Of a DNA stretch of 64,000 nt, positions 7,434-16,602 are shown one piece after another. The position numbers were made by a program, and so were the translations under genes. The DNA is taken from NCBI GenBank assembly GCA_964501905.1, contig CAZCTW010000011.1:14552-78551 (forward strand). The letters run 5' to 3'. The stretch's first letter is position 1, and every line of letters begins with the position of its first letter. The notes beneath the pieces are model-generated. The model was not told the origin of the DNA, did not search any database, and saw only the letters and a program-made list of their open reading frames with translations. The stretch is from B69-G16 sp964501905. GTDB taxonomy: Archaea > Thermoproteota > Thermoprotei > Thermofilales > B69-G16.

Positions 7434-8525
7434 ATGATAATATTCGCGACCGGGATAAGCGGGAGTAAGCGACTAGAATACCTCGAAGGAGTAGCTGAGC
7501 TGTCCCAGGGTAGAATCAAGGTAAAGGATATAGGCTCGCTCATGTTTGAAAAATCAAGCCACCTCGGCATAAACATACCAGAGGGCAAAATCCTAGATTT
7601 AGATCCCTTTGCGCTGAACTACCTCAGAGCCGCCATATTCGAGGAGATACTTAAGGAGAAGAAAAAATTTGAAAACGGTAAAGACTTGATCATTAGCACT
7701 CACACGTGCTTTAGGTGGAAAAAGCATCTAGTCCCCGCTTTTAACTTCTACTACTTGAACAGGCTTAACCCCGACCTCTACGTAACCGTAATAGACAACA
7801 TCCACAGAGTTAAGGCTAGGCTCGAGAAGACTCCACACTGGAGGGGACGGCTGAGCGTAAAAGACCTTTTGATATGGCGGGACGAGGAAGTCTTTATAAC
7901 GGAGATGTTGGCTCAATACCAGGATAAGCCTCACTACATCATAGCTCGAGATGAAGGACCGGAGCTGCTCTACAACCTCATCTACAGAGTTGAGAAGAGG
8001 AAAAAAGCCGGAGAAAAACCGGCGCTTAAAGCCTACCTCAGCTACCCTATAACCCACGTGCAAGAGGAGTTTTTAAAAGAAAAAGAGGAAGTTAAAAAAC
8101 GCTTGAAAGACGCCGGGATAATAATCTTCGACCCCATCAGCATTAAAGAAGTAGAACTGCTAGGCTACGCCGAGGAAGCAAAAAAAGAAGGAAAAGACGG
8201 GGTAGAAGTCGAAGTCGACGGAGAGAAGGCGTTTATACCGGTTAAAGAACTTATGGAGGCTCGGGAGGATATAGTGAACCAAGTCGTAGCTAGGGATTAT
8301 AAATTGATAGAGCAGGCGGACGCCATTATAGTCTACTACCCTATAACCACGCTGTCTCCCGGGGTTTTAAGCGAGATAAACTACGGCTTCACCCACAATA
8401 AAGACGTGTTCACCATATTCCCCTATAAAAGCATAAGCCCCTTCTTCGAATACTACACCACTAAAATATTCAACGACGTCGAAGACCTACTGGAATTCCT
8501 GAGCTCTCAAGGCTACCTAGCCTAG
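7434..8525 (+). CDS. fusion of nucleotide-kinase-like P-loop domain and nucleoside 2-deoxyribosyltransferase-like domain
   Basis: 363 residues. Residues 1-190 resemble archaeal adenylate-kinase-like P-loop proteins. A modified Walker A (ATGISGSKRLE) sits at the N-terminus, with LIISTHTCFRWKK as the lid/core strand. Residues 195-363 start KAYLSYPITHVQEEF and contain EQADAIIVYYPITTLSPGVL, followed by SEINYGF, which matches the nucleoside deoxyribosyltransferase fold with its catalytic Glu. The Walker A lacks the usual Ser/Thr. It may sense or process nucleotides. Its end overlaps the convergent Cys-rich gene. Confidence 0.65.
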   Translation: MIIFATGISGSKRLEYLEGVAELSQGRIKVKDIGSLMFEKSSHLGINIPEGKILDLDPFALNYLRAAIFEEILKEKKKFENGKDLIISTHTCFRWKKHLVPAFNFYYLNRLNPDLYVTVIDNIHRVKARLEKTPHWRGRLSVKDLLIWRDEEVFITEMLAQYQDKPHYIIARDEGPELLYNLIYRVEKRKKAGEKPALKAYLSYPITHVQEEFLKEKEEVKKRLKDAGIIIFDPISIKEVELLGYAEEAKKEGKDGVEVEVDGEKAFIPVKELMEAREDIVNQVVARDYKLIEQADAIIVYYPITTLSPGVLSEINYGFTHNKDVFTIFPYKSISPFFEYYTTKIFNDVEDLLEFLSSQGYLA

Positions 8526-8903
8526 AGCGTATATACAGAGCAGTCCTCCTGCAGCTATACCCCTTGCTTTAGGCTCAGGCTCTCCGTGAAGCGAGCAGTA
8601 GACCACTGGACTTGAATTGTGGAAGCCGTAGAATCCCCTGTGGAGGGGGCATTTCAAGCAAGTTTTAAAGTTTATACTCTTCTTTTTAAGAGGACAGGGC
8701 ACGAGGAGGCTCACCTTAAGTTCTCTTAAACCGTTCCAATACCTACACTTCACCTTTACGTCCGGCCATAAGCCTTCTACGCCCTGGAAAAACTGACACT
8801 TCCTACATTCTTCGAAGCTTACAGCCCCTTTCCTGGGGCATGAGTCCACTATCACGCTTACAGGTATGCTCTTAAATTTCCTCGACATATCTCGCCTAAG
8901 CAC
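8517..8903 (-). CDS. cysteine-rich protein with two internal repeats
   Basis: 128 residues with two copies of a C-P-x(n)-C-x2-C motif: SCPRKGAVSFEECRKCQFF then VKCRYW, and PCPLKKKSINFKTCLKCPLH then VYCSLH. Each repeat has four cysteines and probably binds zinc or an Fe-S cluster. Function unknown. A second Met at residue 6 (MSRKFKSIPV) may be the real start. It is convergent with the fusion gene at its 3' end. Confidence 0.6.
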   Translation of the reverse strand: MLRRDMSRKFKSIPVSVIVDSCPRKGAVSFEECRKCQFFQGVEGLWPDVKVKCRYWNGLRELKVSLLVPCPLKKKSINFKTCLKCPLHRGFYGFHNSSPVVYCSLHGEPEPKARGIAAGGLLCIYALG

Positions 8904-8981
8904 AGCCCCCTGCTCTTAAGTTCTACGTCAGGTAAATGACAGTTTTTTAAGTTAGATACGCGTAGAAATACCGGACACCGT

Positions 8982-9869
8982 ATGGAGGGGAAGGAAGAGC
9001 TCTTACGCAGGCTATTCAGGTCTGAGGGGAGGAGGGAGGTACTCAGGACTATAGCCCGGGAGAATATAGTGACTACCAGCGAGATTGTGAGGAGGACGGG
9101 GTTGCGTAGGCAGACAGTCGTGGAGTATTTGAAGGAGTTCGAGAATTTAGGGCTGATAAAAGTGAAAAAGGACCAAAAGCCGTGGATAGTTTTGGCCAGC
9201 GAAGAGCTCAAACTCCTCCCCATCGAGAAGAGGGTAGAGGAGAAAAGGATAAAGTTTAGGTATTCCTGGTCCGACTTCCCGGCCTGCCTATGCAGGGGTA
9301 ATAGGTTGGACCTGGTCTTCGTGTGGGGCTCGGGTAGGGTCGAAAAGGCGGAGGCTTTAGACGCCGTGGGGATACCGGAAGTCACGGTGAAAATATTCTC
9401 TCACGCGCTCTCCTACGAAGTCCCCCGAGAAAACGTGAACATAGTATCCGGCACAGACATCGAAGTCTTAGAGAATAAAAAACTGCTCTCATTCAATCTC
9501 TTCGTGATAGGCTCTGGGATAGTAAACCTGTTAACCGCTAAGATAATGGAAGAGCTACAACCTCCCATAAGGTTTGAACCTCCCCTGGGCCGCGACATAT
9601 ACTCGGCCATAACCGAGAAGTTCTACTCGGCCGGCGAGGAGCCAGATAAGTACGCGGGAATTCTAGCCCTCCTGCCTAATCCATGGAATCCCGAGAGAGT
9701 AGCCGTACTGGTCGGGGGGATCTTCAAGCAGGGCACGATGGCGGCTTTAAAAGCTCTAATCAAGCACCTAGACGAACCCGTTTTCCTCAAACCCCACCCC
9801 ATAGCCGGGATACCCATAAGGGTGGTGAGATCTAATGAACACGGAGATTTCGCGGGGTTCTTCGAGTAG
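8982..9869 (+). CDS. HTH-type transcriptional regulator with unknown C-terminal domain
   Basis: 295 residues. An N-terminal winged helix-turn-helix (residues 10-65: VLRTIARENIVTTSEIVRRT, then RQTVVEYLKEFENLGL) resembles ArsR/MarR-type domains. A C-terminal alpha/beta domain (VFVWGSGRVEKAEALDAVGI; LFVIGSGIVNLLTAKIMEEL; LLPNPWNPERVAVLVGGIFK) may bind a small ligand. It overlaps the TatD gene by 35 bases in another frame, so the two are co-transcribed. Confidence 0.7.
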   Translation: MEGKEELLRRLFRSEGRREVLRTIARENIVTTSEIVRRTGLRRQTVVEYLKEFENLGLIKVKKDQKPWIVLASEELKLLPIEKRVEEKRIKFRYSWSDFPACLCRGNRLDLVFVWGSGRVEKAEALDAVGIPEVTVKIFSHALSYEVPRENVNIVSGTDIEVLENKKLLSFNLFVIGSGIVNLLTAKIMEELQPPIRFEPPLGRDIYSAITEKFYSAGEEPDKYAGILALLPNPWNPERVAVLVGGIFKQGTMAALKALIKHLDEPVFLKPHPIAGIPIRVVRSNEHGDFAGFFE

Positions 9870-10575
9870 GCTTGTAGACGCCCACTGCCACCTCCACGAA
9901 TTCTCCCTCGGAGATATAGAAAAGTATAGAGGTTACAGGATACTAGCGGTTTCAGACGACTTTAACTCCTCACTGAGGACTCTGGATATAGCGGAGAGGT
10001 TCGATAACGTACTGCCCTGTATAGGCTTACACCCTTGGGAGGTAAAAGAAGATAGCTTAGACGAAGTCGAGAAGATCTGCGAGCTAGCCCCGAGAGTGAG
10101 GTGTCTCGGGGAAATAGGGCTCGATAAGCTATTTACACCCCAAACCTTCAAGCTCCAGTTAAGAGTATTCTCGATCTTTTTAGAAGCCGCGAAAGAATAC
10201 GGCTTGATAGTAAATCTACACGCTGCGGGCGCCTGGAGGGAAGTATACGACCTGGTGGAGAAGCACGAGATAGAGAAAGCGATTTTCCACTGGTATAGCG
10301 GCCCCCTGGATTTGCTCGAGAAAATAACGGATAGCGGCTACTTTATAACCATAAACCCAACCGTCAAGATAAACAAGAAGCACATGAAGGCGCTTGAAGC
10401 CGTCGAAGTGGAGAACTTGCTCACCGAGAGCGACGGACCCTACAAGTATAGAGGTTTTAATTTAAAACCGGAGCTCGTAAAGGAGGTCGTTAGGGTTATA
10501 GCCGAGGTCAAAAACTTAGGGGTAGACGAGGTAAAAACTCAAGTAAATAAGAACCTAGACGCCCTCTTCGCCTAG
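9835..10575 (+). CDS. TatD-family metal-dependent hydrolase/DNase
   Basis: 246 residues of TIM-barrel type. Metal ligands are visible: LVDAHCHLH (N-terminal HxH), CIGLHPWEV, GEIGLDK (Glu), VNLHAAG and AIFHWYSG (His), and TESDGPYKYRG (Asp). TatD enzymes are 3'-exonucleases or related hydrolases. The start could be GTG/ATG inside the first 12 codons (the core begins at about residue 13). It overlaps surE at the 3' end (convergent). Confidence 0.8.
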   Translation: MNTEISRGSSSRLVDAHCHLHEFSLGDIEKYRGYRILAVSDDFNSSLRTLDIAERFDNVLPCIGLHPWEVKEDSLDEVEKICELAPRVRCLGEIGLDKLFTPQTFKLQLRVFSIFLEAAKEYGLIVNLHAAGAWREVYDLVEKHEIEKAIFHWYSGPLDLLEKITDSGYFITINPTVKINKKHMKALEAVEVENLLTESDGPYKYRGFNLKPELVKEVVRVIAEVKNLGVDEVKTQVNKNLDALFA

Positions 10576-11349
10576 CCGCCCGTTAACCCTGTCGATGAAC
10601 TCCGCTACCTCCCGGCTATCCAGGATATAGAAGCTGAGCGAGATAGGGGTTACAGCTATCTCCTTCTCCACGAACACTGCGTAGACATCGGTGCCTTCCT
10701 CAGGCTCAACCGGCTCTCCGTAAAGCCAGTAATAAACGCCTCCCCTCGGATCCACCCTCTTTTCTATGATATTGGTGAACCTTACCCTAGCCGGGCGCGC
10801 CAATTTCAAACGTCTAGACGGAGCGTCGGGAAAGTTGACGTTTAAAACGTCCACGCCCCGAGGGAAGCCCCTCTCCAAGACCTCCTCCACTAGAGCCTTA
10901 ATACACGACTCGATTGTGGAGGAGAGCTCTTTATCAGACGCGAGAGAATCTCCATCTTTCACGGTGGCGGAGAAGGCTATAGCCGGTATTCCTTCAAGAG
11001 ATGCCTGGGCGGCGGCCCCCACGGTGCCCGAGGATAGAATAACTTGAATACTCGTGTTATCTCCTACATTTACGCCGGAGACCACTAGGTCTACAGGCCC
11101 CGTCAGCACCTTCAAAGCCATATAGATAACGTCGCTCGGAGTCCCGTTTATTAAGTAGGCATAAGTATCCAAGTACCTAACCTTATTAACCCTCAAGGGC
11201 TTGTGCAGAGTTATCCCTAAACCGCTCGCCGACTTGGGAGTCTCGGGAACGATTACGTAAGCCTCCCCTAACTCCCTCACGGCCTTATACAGGATCTCCA
11301 GCCCCGGGCTGTATAAGCCGTCATCATTCGTCACCAGGATCTTCGCCAT
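10555..11349 (-). CDS. surE: 5'/3'-nucleotidase SurE
   Basis: 264 residues. The N-terminal metal-binding motif ILVTNDDGLYSPGLEILYKA and the Ser/Asn motif SGVNVGDNTSIQVILSSGTV, followed by GAAAQASLEGIPAIAFS, are diagnostic of SurE. It dephosphorylates nucleoside monophosphates and is involved in stationary-phase survival in bacteria. It is convergent with the TatD gene and its promoter lies in the AT-rich gap to the right. Confidence 0.92.
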   Translation of the reverse strand: MAKILVTNDDGLYSPGLEILYKAVRELGEAYVIVPETPKSASGLGITLHKPLRVNKVRYLDTYAYLINGTPSDVIYMALKVLTGPVDLVVSGVNVGDNTSIQVILSSGTVGAAAQASLEGIPAIAFSATVKDGDSLASDKELSSTIESCIKALVEEVLERGFPRGVDVLNVNFPDAPSRRLKLARPARVRFTNIIEKRVDPRGGVYYWLYGEPVEPEEGTDVYAVFVEKEIAVTPISLSFYILDSREVAEFIDRVNGRLGEEGV

Positions 11350-11718
11350 CTTTCACACCTAGACACTCCTTGAGAGAGGAAAACAAGAACATAAAAGCTT
11401 TGCGGACATGTCTCTAAATGCGAAATTCGTTAAACCTCTACTATCTTTTTCTGATATAGTTTTGCATAATATATTCTTTTTTGTAATATATATGACAAAT
11501 TTAATGTTGGGCATTTAAATTATATTTTAAAATCTAAATAGCAAATTTCTGTTCAAATAATAGATTTTAAAATAATTTCTGCTGCATTATTCTGCAACAT
11601 AATCCATCCAACCAATATTATTTATCGGGAAAATTATATTAAACATGTCAGCTAAATTCTCTAATATAAACGTAAGGTTTAAGAATAGGGTTATAAATGA
11701 AATATAAGGGTCTGCCCG
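11350..11718. other. AT-rich intergenic region with inverted repeat
   Basis: A 369-base gap between divergent genes, far more AT-rich than its surroundings. A perfect 12-bp inverted repeat, ATTTTAAAATCT at 11524-11535 and its complement at 11562-11573, flanks a short AT spacer; each arm is itself nearly palindromic. TATA-like stretches near 11690 fit a promoter for the ACT-V4R gene (GGTTATAAATG). No ORF or RNA gene seen. Confidence 0.4.
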
Positions 11719-12513
11719 ATGGGCGTAGAAAGAGTTTTTCAAAGATACATACCCTGGATGCTCTACGCTCCCGAAGCTGAACTCTGCGAGTTCTGCTTCA
11801 CCGTCCTAAACAAGCCCGGACAACTCAGGAAAATGCTTCTAATATTCGAGAAATACGGCGTAAACATACTAAGCATAAGCGGCTACGCCCTCCCCGGCTG
11901 GGAATACGGACAGGTATTCGTATTCGCCGATATAAAAAACACGAGGGTAGACTTAGACACAGTTAAAAAAGAGCTAGAAAATCTTGGAAGCGAAGTCTAC
12001 GTTAAACAACAACCCGTTAAAGGCTTTATGATAGATGAATTCGCCCATCCCATCTACGTCTTCCCCGGCGTCCGCTCCCTCATACTCCTAGAGCCCGACT
12101 TCGCCGAAATGATAAAAGGATTCTACCAGAAGTTCGGCGAGATAGCCGCAACCCTCCTATACCATCAAGCCTACTCAGGAGGGAAATTCTTAGCAGAATA
12201 CCTCTCGGAAAAACTAAACCTTAAAGGCAAAAAACTGCTAGTAGAATGCCTGAAATTTTACCAAGCCGGCGGGTGGGGCAGGGTAATACTGGCTAAATAC
12301 GACCTCGAAAAGCCGGAGATAATACTCAAACTCTACGACTCCCTAGAGTGCAAGATATTCGGCAACCTGGGGAAACCAGCAAGCCACTTCTTAAGAGGAC
12401 ACATAAGCGGATTACTGACAGGCCTACTGGACAGAGAAGTTAGAGTTATAGAGAAAAAATGCATAGCTATGGGAGACCCCTACTGCGAATTCCACCTCGA
12501 AACCATAGACTAG
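11719..12513 (+). CDS. ACT domain-V4R domain protein
   Basis: 264 residues. An N-terminal ACT domain (residues 20-100: FCFTVLNKPGQLRKMLLIFE, then GVNILSISGYALPG) usually binds amino acids or other small ligands. The C-terminal V4R domain ends in the hallmark KKCIAMGDPYCEFHLETID, with a cysteine pair for metal or ligand. Such proteins are sensors or regulators in archaea. The codon use is strongly C/A-rich on the plus strand, like the region up to about 16160. Confidence 0.8.
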   Translation: MGVERVFQRYIPWMLYAPEAELCEFCFTVLNKPGQLRKMLLIFEKYGVNILSISGYALPGWEYGQVFVFADIKNTRVDLDTVKKELENLGSEVYVKQQPVKGFMIDEFAHPIYVFPGVRSLILLEPDFAEMIKGFYQKFGEIAATLLYHQAYSGGKFLAEYLSEKLNLKGKKLLVECLKFYQAGGWGRVILAKYDLEKPEIILKLYDSLECKIFGNLGKPASHFLRGHISGLLTGLLDREVRVIEKKCIAMGDPYCEFHLETID

Positions 12514-12746
12514 ACTTTCAACTTCTGACCTCGTAATTTCTCACACATATAATAGTAGCTAAATATCATTTCTCGAAAATCTAGTCAACTCAATACTAGG
12601 CGTAACTTTGAAATTCATTTAAATGCTAGCTTTATCGTCCGTAAATTTTAGCTAAGCTTTTTAGGCAAGTTTTAAACATGAAGCCTTAGCTCTCCGTCTC
12701 GGCGAAAAATTGATAAAAATTATAATAAAAACTATGTTACAATATT

Positions 12747-12983
12747 ATGGTGATAATTTACCCGAGGAGGAGGCGGAGAATCTTCAGAGAACTCTTCCTC
12801 AAGCTCCTCGTACTGGCGGCGCTACTCTTCATCGCCGCCGTCGCCGCCTTCCTCCTCATCCCAGTAGCGGTCGAACGGGCGGAGATACCCGAAAACCTAA
12901 ACCTACAAACATTAGCCAAGTTCCTAAAAGATGTAATCGACTACTGGCTCAGCTTAATAAAAGATATAGCCGCTCCTAGATAA
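12747..12983 (+). CDS. small single-span membrane protein
   Basis: 78 residues. A very basic N-terminus (PRRRRRIFR) is followed by one hydrophobic helix (LLVLAALLFIAAVAAFLLIP) and a short outside segment. The positive-inside rule puts the N-terminus in the cytoplasm. No family recognised. It stands alone, followed by pseudogenes. Confidence 0.5.
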   Translation: MVIIYPRRRRRIFRELFLKLLVLAALLFIAAVAAFLLIPVAVERAEIPENLNLQTLAKFLKDVIDYWLSLIKDIAAPR

Positions 12984-13117
12984 GCAGGCGAAACTCTACC
13001 ATAAATATCCCACACTTGTCCAAGAGAACAGCCTAAGTCCTAGCCCATGGCACGGTACGCCGCAACTACTCTTAGACAGGGCTTAAAAATAAAACGTCGA
13101 AAAGCGTAGAGTTAAGC

Positions 13118-13330
13118 ATGCAAGACGTCGTTATAAAACCGGTAGACGACCCGGACAGGTACTGGGAAATCGTCGAGGTAACAGCCGACGTCTGGGGATG
13201 AAAGACTATAGGGAAATCGTACCCGCCCACATGATGAAAGCCGTACAGCGGAGGGCTGGTACTCGCCGCCTTCAAAAACGACGAAATCATCGGCTTCGTC
13301 CTAGGTATATTGGCCATGGATGAGGAGGGA
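13118..13330 (+). pseudogene. GNAT acetyltransferase pseudogene
   Basis: ATG 13118 opens a frame (MQDVVIKPVDDPDRYWEIVE...) that stops after DVWG. The neighbouring frame continues as MKDYREIVPAHMMKAVQ, and a further shift gives GGLVLAAFKNDEIIGFVLGI. Put together this is the N-terminal half of a predicted GNAT acetyltransferase (COG3375-like), normally encoded beside the enolase-superfamily enzyme that follows here. The C-terminal half, with the acetyl-CoA loop, is deleted. Confidence 0.7.
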
Positions 13331-13344
13331 GGAGAGGAGCGACG

Positions 13345-14311
13345 AGGGGGGATGGGGCGAGGTAGCCGCCGGAGAGAGGCCATGGTACAACTACGAAACT
13401 TTTGAAACATCCCTATAGGTACCTCATCCCAACCCTGCTAAAAGCCGCCCACTGCTCGGCGAAGGACGTCTGGAAGCTCCTGAGCAGGGTGAGGGGGTAC
13501 AACGCGGCTAAAGCCGGGCTCGAGGCAGCGCTTTAGGATTTAGAATCTAGGCTTGAGGACGTGCCGCTCTACAGGTACATCGACGGCGTGAAAAACGCAT
13601 CCCTTCCGGAGTCAGCATAGGAATTAAAAGAGCGTAGACGAGCTACTAGCCACAATCTCCAAAAGGCTAGAGGAAGGCTATCTACGCGTAAAAATCAAGA
13701 TTAAGCCGGGTTGGGATGTAGAAGTACTCGAAGCCGTGAGGAGAGAGTTCCCCGACACCCCCTACAAGTGGACGCGAACGCCGCCTACATTCTCAAAGAC
13801 ATAAACCTGCTGAGAAGACTAGACGCGTACAACCTGTTAATGATAGAACAACCCCTACACTACGAAGACCTCGTAGACCACGCCCTACTAGCTAGAAAAC
13901 TCTCAACCCCCATATGCCTAGACGAGAGCATAAGGGGGATACATGACGCCAAGGTAGCGTACACGCTAGGCTCCGCCGAGATAATCAACGTCAAACCCGG
14001 AAGAGTAGGGGCACACGCCCAGCGTGGAAATCCACGACTTCTGCGGGGCAGCCGGCATAGGGCTCTGGGTGGGCAGCATGCTCGGGACGGGGATTGGAAG
14101 AGCGCACCTCGTAGCCCTAGCCACCCTCAAAAACTTCACATATCCAAACGACATCTACGCTAGCAGCCGCTGCTGGGAGAGAGACATAGTAGAACCCGAA
14201 TGGGAGATAAAAAACGGGTACATAGAGGCACGGGAGAAACCCGGAATAGGGGTAGAAATCCTAGACATAGAAAAACACCTAGAGAAAAAGAAGGAGTACA
14301 AGCCCACATAG
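13345..14311 (+). pseudogene. o-succinylbenzoate synthase/N-acylamino acid racemase-like pseudogene
   Basis: A multiply frameshifted enolase-superfamily gene. Pieces in successive frames include PWYNYETFETS, RYLIPTLLKAAHCSAKDVW, an in-frame TAG before DLESRLEDVPLYRYIDG, LRVKIKIKPGWDVEVLEAV (catalytic KxK), LQVDANAAYILKDINLL, MIEQPLHYEDL, CLDESIRGIHDAKV, INVKPGRVG and GLWVGSMLGTGIGRAHLVAL. The family makes o-succinylbenzoate or racemises N-acylamino acids. At least four shifts plus a nonsense codon rule out function, and simple sequencing error is unlikely to explain all of them. Confidence 0.85.
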
Positions 14312-14339
14312 CCCAACGCAAAACTTTTAAAATCCGAAA

Positions 14340-14365
14340 CCTTTACTCCAGAAAAGTTTATTACC
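14340..14365 (+). promoter_or_regulatory. promoter region of EF-2
   Basis: AAAAGTTTATTACC lies about 40-50 bases before the EF-2 ATG at 14398, consistent with an archaeal TATA box. A GAGGG ribosome-binding site follows at 14387-14391. Confidence 0.4.
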
Positions 14366-14397
14366 CATACATTTAGACACACAATGAGGGATTTAGA

Positions 14398-16602
14398 ATG
14401 GTCAAATACAAACAGACAGCAGAGATCCTTAAAATAATGAAAAACATAGAACAGGTAAGGAACATAGGCACCCTAGCCCACGTAGACCACGGCAAAACAA
14501 CCACCTCGGACAGCCTGCTAATGGGGGCAGGACTCCTAAGCCCCAAGACCGCCGGCAAAGCCTTAGCCTTGGATTACGTAGAAATAGAACAGCTAAGACA
14601 AATGACCGTGAAGGCGGCTAACATAAGCCTATACCACGAGTGGAAAGGCAAGCCATACGTAATCAACCTAGTAGACACGCCCGGACACGTAGACTTCACC
14701 GGACACGTAACCAGAAGCCTGCGAATGATGGACGGAGGAATAGTAGTAGTAGACGCGGTCGAGGGAGTAATGACCCAGACCGAGACCGTCGTGAGGCAGG
14801 CGCTAGCCGAGAGAGTAAGACCTCTACTCTACATAAACAAGGTAGACAGACTGATAAAAGAGCTAAAGCTAAGCCCCCGAGAAATACAGGAAAGATTCAT
14901 AGAGATAGTCCGAGACTTCAACAACCTAATAGAGCTATACGGCGAGCCAGGATTCAAAGAAAAATGGAAAGTAGACTTTAAGCGAGGCCAAGTAGCCTTC
15001 GGAAGCGCACTACACAAATGGGGACTAACAATACCCATAGCAGTAAAGAAAGGACTAAAATTCGACTACATAGTCGACGCCTACCAAAAAGGCTACTACG
15101 AAGAACTAGCCAAAGAATTCCCCCTATACGTGGCATTGCTGGACATGGTCGTAGAACACGTACCCAACCCCCGAGAAGCCCAGAAGTATAGAGTGCCTAA
15201 ATTGTGGAAGGGAGACCTAAACGGGCCGATAGGCAAAGCAATGGTAGAATGCGACCCAGAAGGACCTGCAGTAGTGGCGGTAAGCAAGATAATATTCGAC
15301 CCACACGCAGGCTTCGTAGCCACCGGGAGAGTATTCAGCGGAACAGTAAAACCTGGACAGGAGGTGTGGCTGGTAAACGCCAGAACACAGCAGAGAATAC
15401 TCCAAGTAGGACTTTACATGGGACCATACAGGGAAGTAGCCGAGGAGATAACCGCCGGGAACATAGTAGCCCTACTCGGACTAGATAAAGCCAGAGCGGG
15501 AGAGACAATAGTAGACCTACAGTACAAAGACGTAATGGCGCCCTTCGAAAGAATGGCATACGTAAGCGAACCAGTAGTAACCATAGCAATAGAACCCAAA
15601 CGCAGCAGCGACCTACCCAAACTAGTCGACGCACTCAGAAAACTAGCCATAGAAGACCCCACCCTAAGAGTAACCATAAACCAGGAAACCGGAGAATACC
15701 TCATAAGCGGAATGGGAACACTCCACCTCGAAATAACATTGTGGGAGCTACACCAGCGAACCGGACTAGAAGTAGTAACAAGCCCACCAATAGTAAGATA
15801 TAGAGAGACAATAAAGAAGAAAAGCCAAATATTCGAAGGAAAAAGCCCCAACAAACACAACAAATTGTATATAAGCGTAGAACCACTAAACGAAGAAACA
15901 CTACAATTGCTACAGCAAGGCAAGATATACGACGGACAAGACTGGCGGCAAAGAGCCAAAATACTAAGAGAAGAAGCAGGATGGGACTCAGACGAAGCAA
16001 GAGGAGTATGGGCAATAGACGACAACCTAAACATATTCGTAGACCTAACCAAAGGAGTACAACACCTAAGAGAAATAAAAGACTACACAATACAAGGATT
16101 CAGATGGGCATTCGAAGAAGGACCCCTAGCCAGAGAACCAGTAAGAGGAGTAAAAGTAATACTTCATGACGCCACCGTACACGACGATCCAGCTCATAGA
16201 GGGCCGGCTCAGATAATTCCCGCCTGTAGACACGCGATCTACGCCGCCTTCCTGAGCGCGGATCCGATTCTTTTGGAGCCGATTTTGAAGATCGACGTTA
16301 AAGTGCCGCAGGAGCAGTTGAGCGGTGTTTTGAACGTGATTACGAAGCGCAGAGGCAAGATTTTAAACATGGAGCAGCACGGCATGATAATGAGGGTTAA
16401 GGGTGAGATACCGGTTAGCGAGACATTCGGCTTGGCGGATGATATGCGCAGCGCCACGCAGGGCAGGGCCTTCTGGAGTACTGAGTTCTCGCGTTGGGCT
16501 CCGGTTCCGTCGGGTATGCTCTTGGATTTGGTTATGAAGATTAGGGAGCGTAAGGGACTGCCAAAGAGGATTCCTAGACCTGAAGACTTCCTCGGTCCTT
16601 AA
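14398..16602 (+). CDS. fusA: translation elongation factor 2
   Basis: A 734-residue aEF-2, the GTPase that translocates tRNA and mRNA on the ribosome. G1 is AHVDHGKTTTSD (residues 28-39), G3 DTPGHVD and G4 NKVD. Domain IV carries the diphthamide site, the His in AHRGPAQIIPACRHA. The end is KGLPKRIPRPEDFLGP. Full length, no frameshift. The codon use changes sharply near 16165-16265: upstream is A/C-rich (CTA, GTA, ATA, AGA), downstream G/T-rich (TTG, GTT, GTG, CGC). This suggests two histories within one gene (see findings). Confidence 0.97.
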   Translation: MVKYKQTAEILKIMKNIEQVRNIGTLAHVDHGKTTTSDSLLMGAGLLSPKTAGKALALDYVEIEQLRQMTVKAANISLYHEWKGKPYVINLVDTPGHVDFTGHVTRSLRMMDGGIVVVDAVEGVMTQTETVVRQALAERVRPLLYINKVDRLIKELKLSPREIQERFIEIVRDFNNLIELYGEPGFKEKWKVDFKRGQVAFGSALHKWGLTIPIAVKKGLKFDYIVDAYQKGYYEELAKEFPLYVALLDMVVEHVPNPREAQKYRVPKLWKGDLNGPIGKAMVECDPEGPAVVAVSKIIFDPHAGFVATGRVFSGTVKPGQEVWLVNARTQQRILQVGLYMGPYREVAEEITAGNIVALLGLDKARAGETIVDLQYKDVMAPFERMAYVSEPVVTIAIEPKRSSDLPKLVDALRKLAIEDPTLRVTINQETGEYLISGMGTLHLEITLWELHQRTGLEVVTSPPIVRYRETIKKKSQIFEGKSPNKHNKLYISVEPLNEETLQLLQQGKIYDGQDWRQRAKILREEAGWDSDEARGVWAIDDNLNIFVDLTKGVQHLREIKDYTIQGFRWAFEEGPLAREPVRGVKVILHDATVHDDPAHRGPAQIIPACRHAIYAAFLSADPILLEPILKIDVKVPQEQLSGVLNVITKRRGKILNMEQHGMIMRVKGEIPVSETFGLADDMRSATQGRAFWSTEFSRWAPVPSGMLLDLVMKIRERKGLPKRIPRPEDFLGP

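Noticed and set aside
11350..11718. Replication origin call
   Set aside because: No Orc1/Cdc6 gene or ORB-like repeats nearby; AT-richness alone is insufficient.
12710..12979. Alternative-frame ORF over the small membrane protein
   Set aside because: Low-complexity Arg/Pro frame; the overlapping frame with a clear membrane helix is the better gene.
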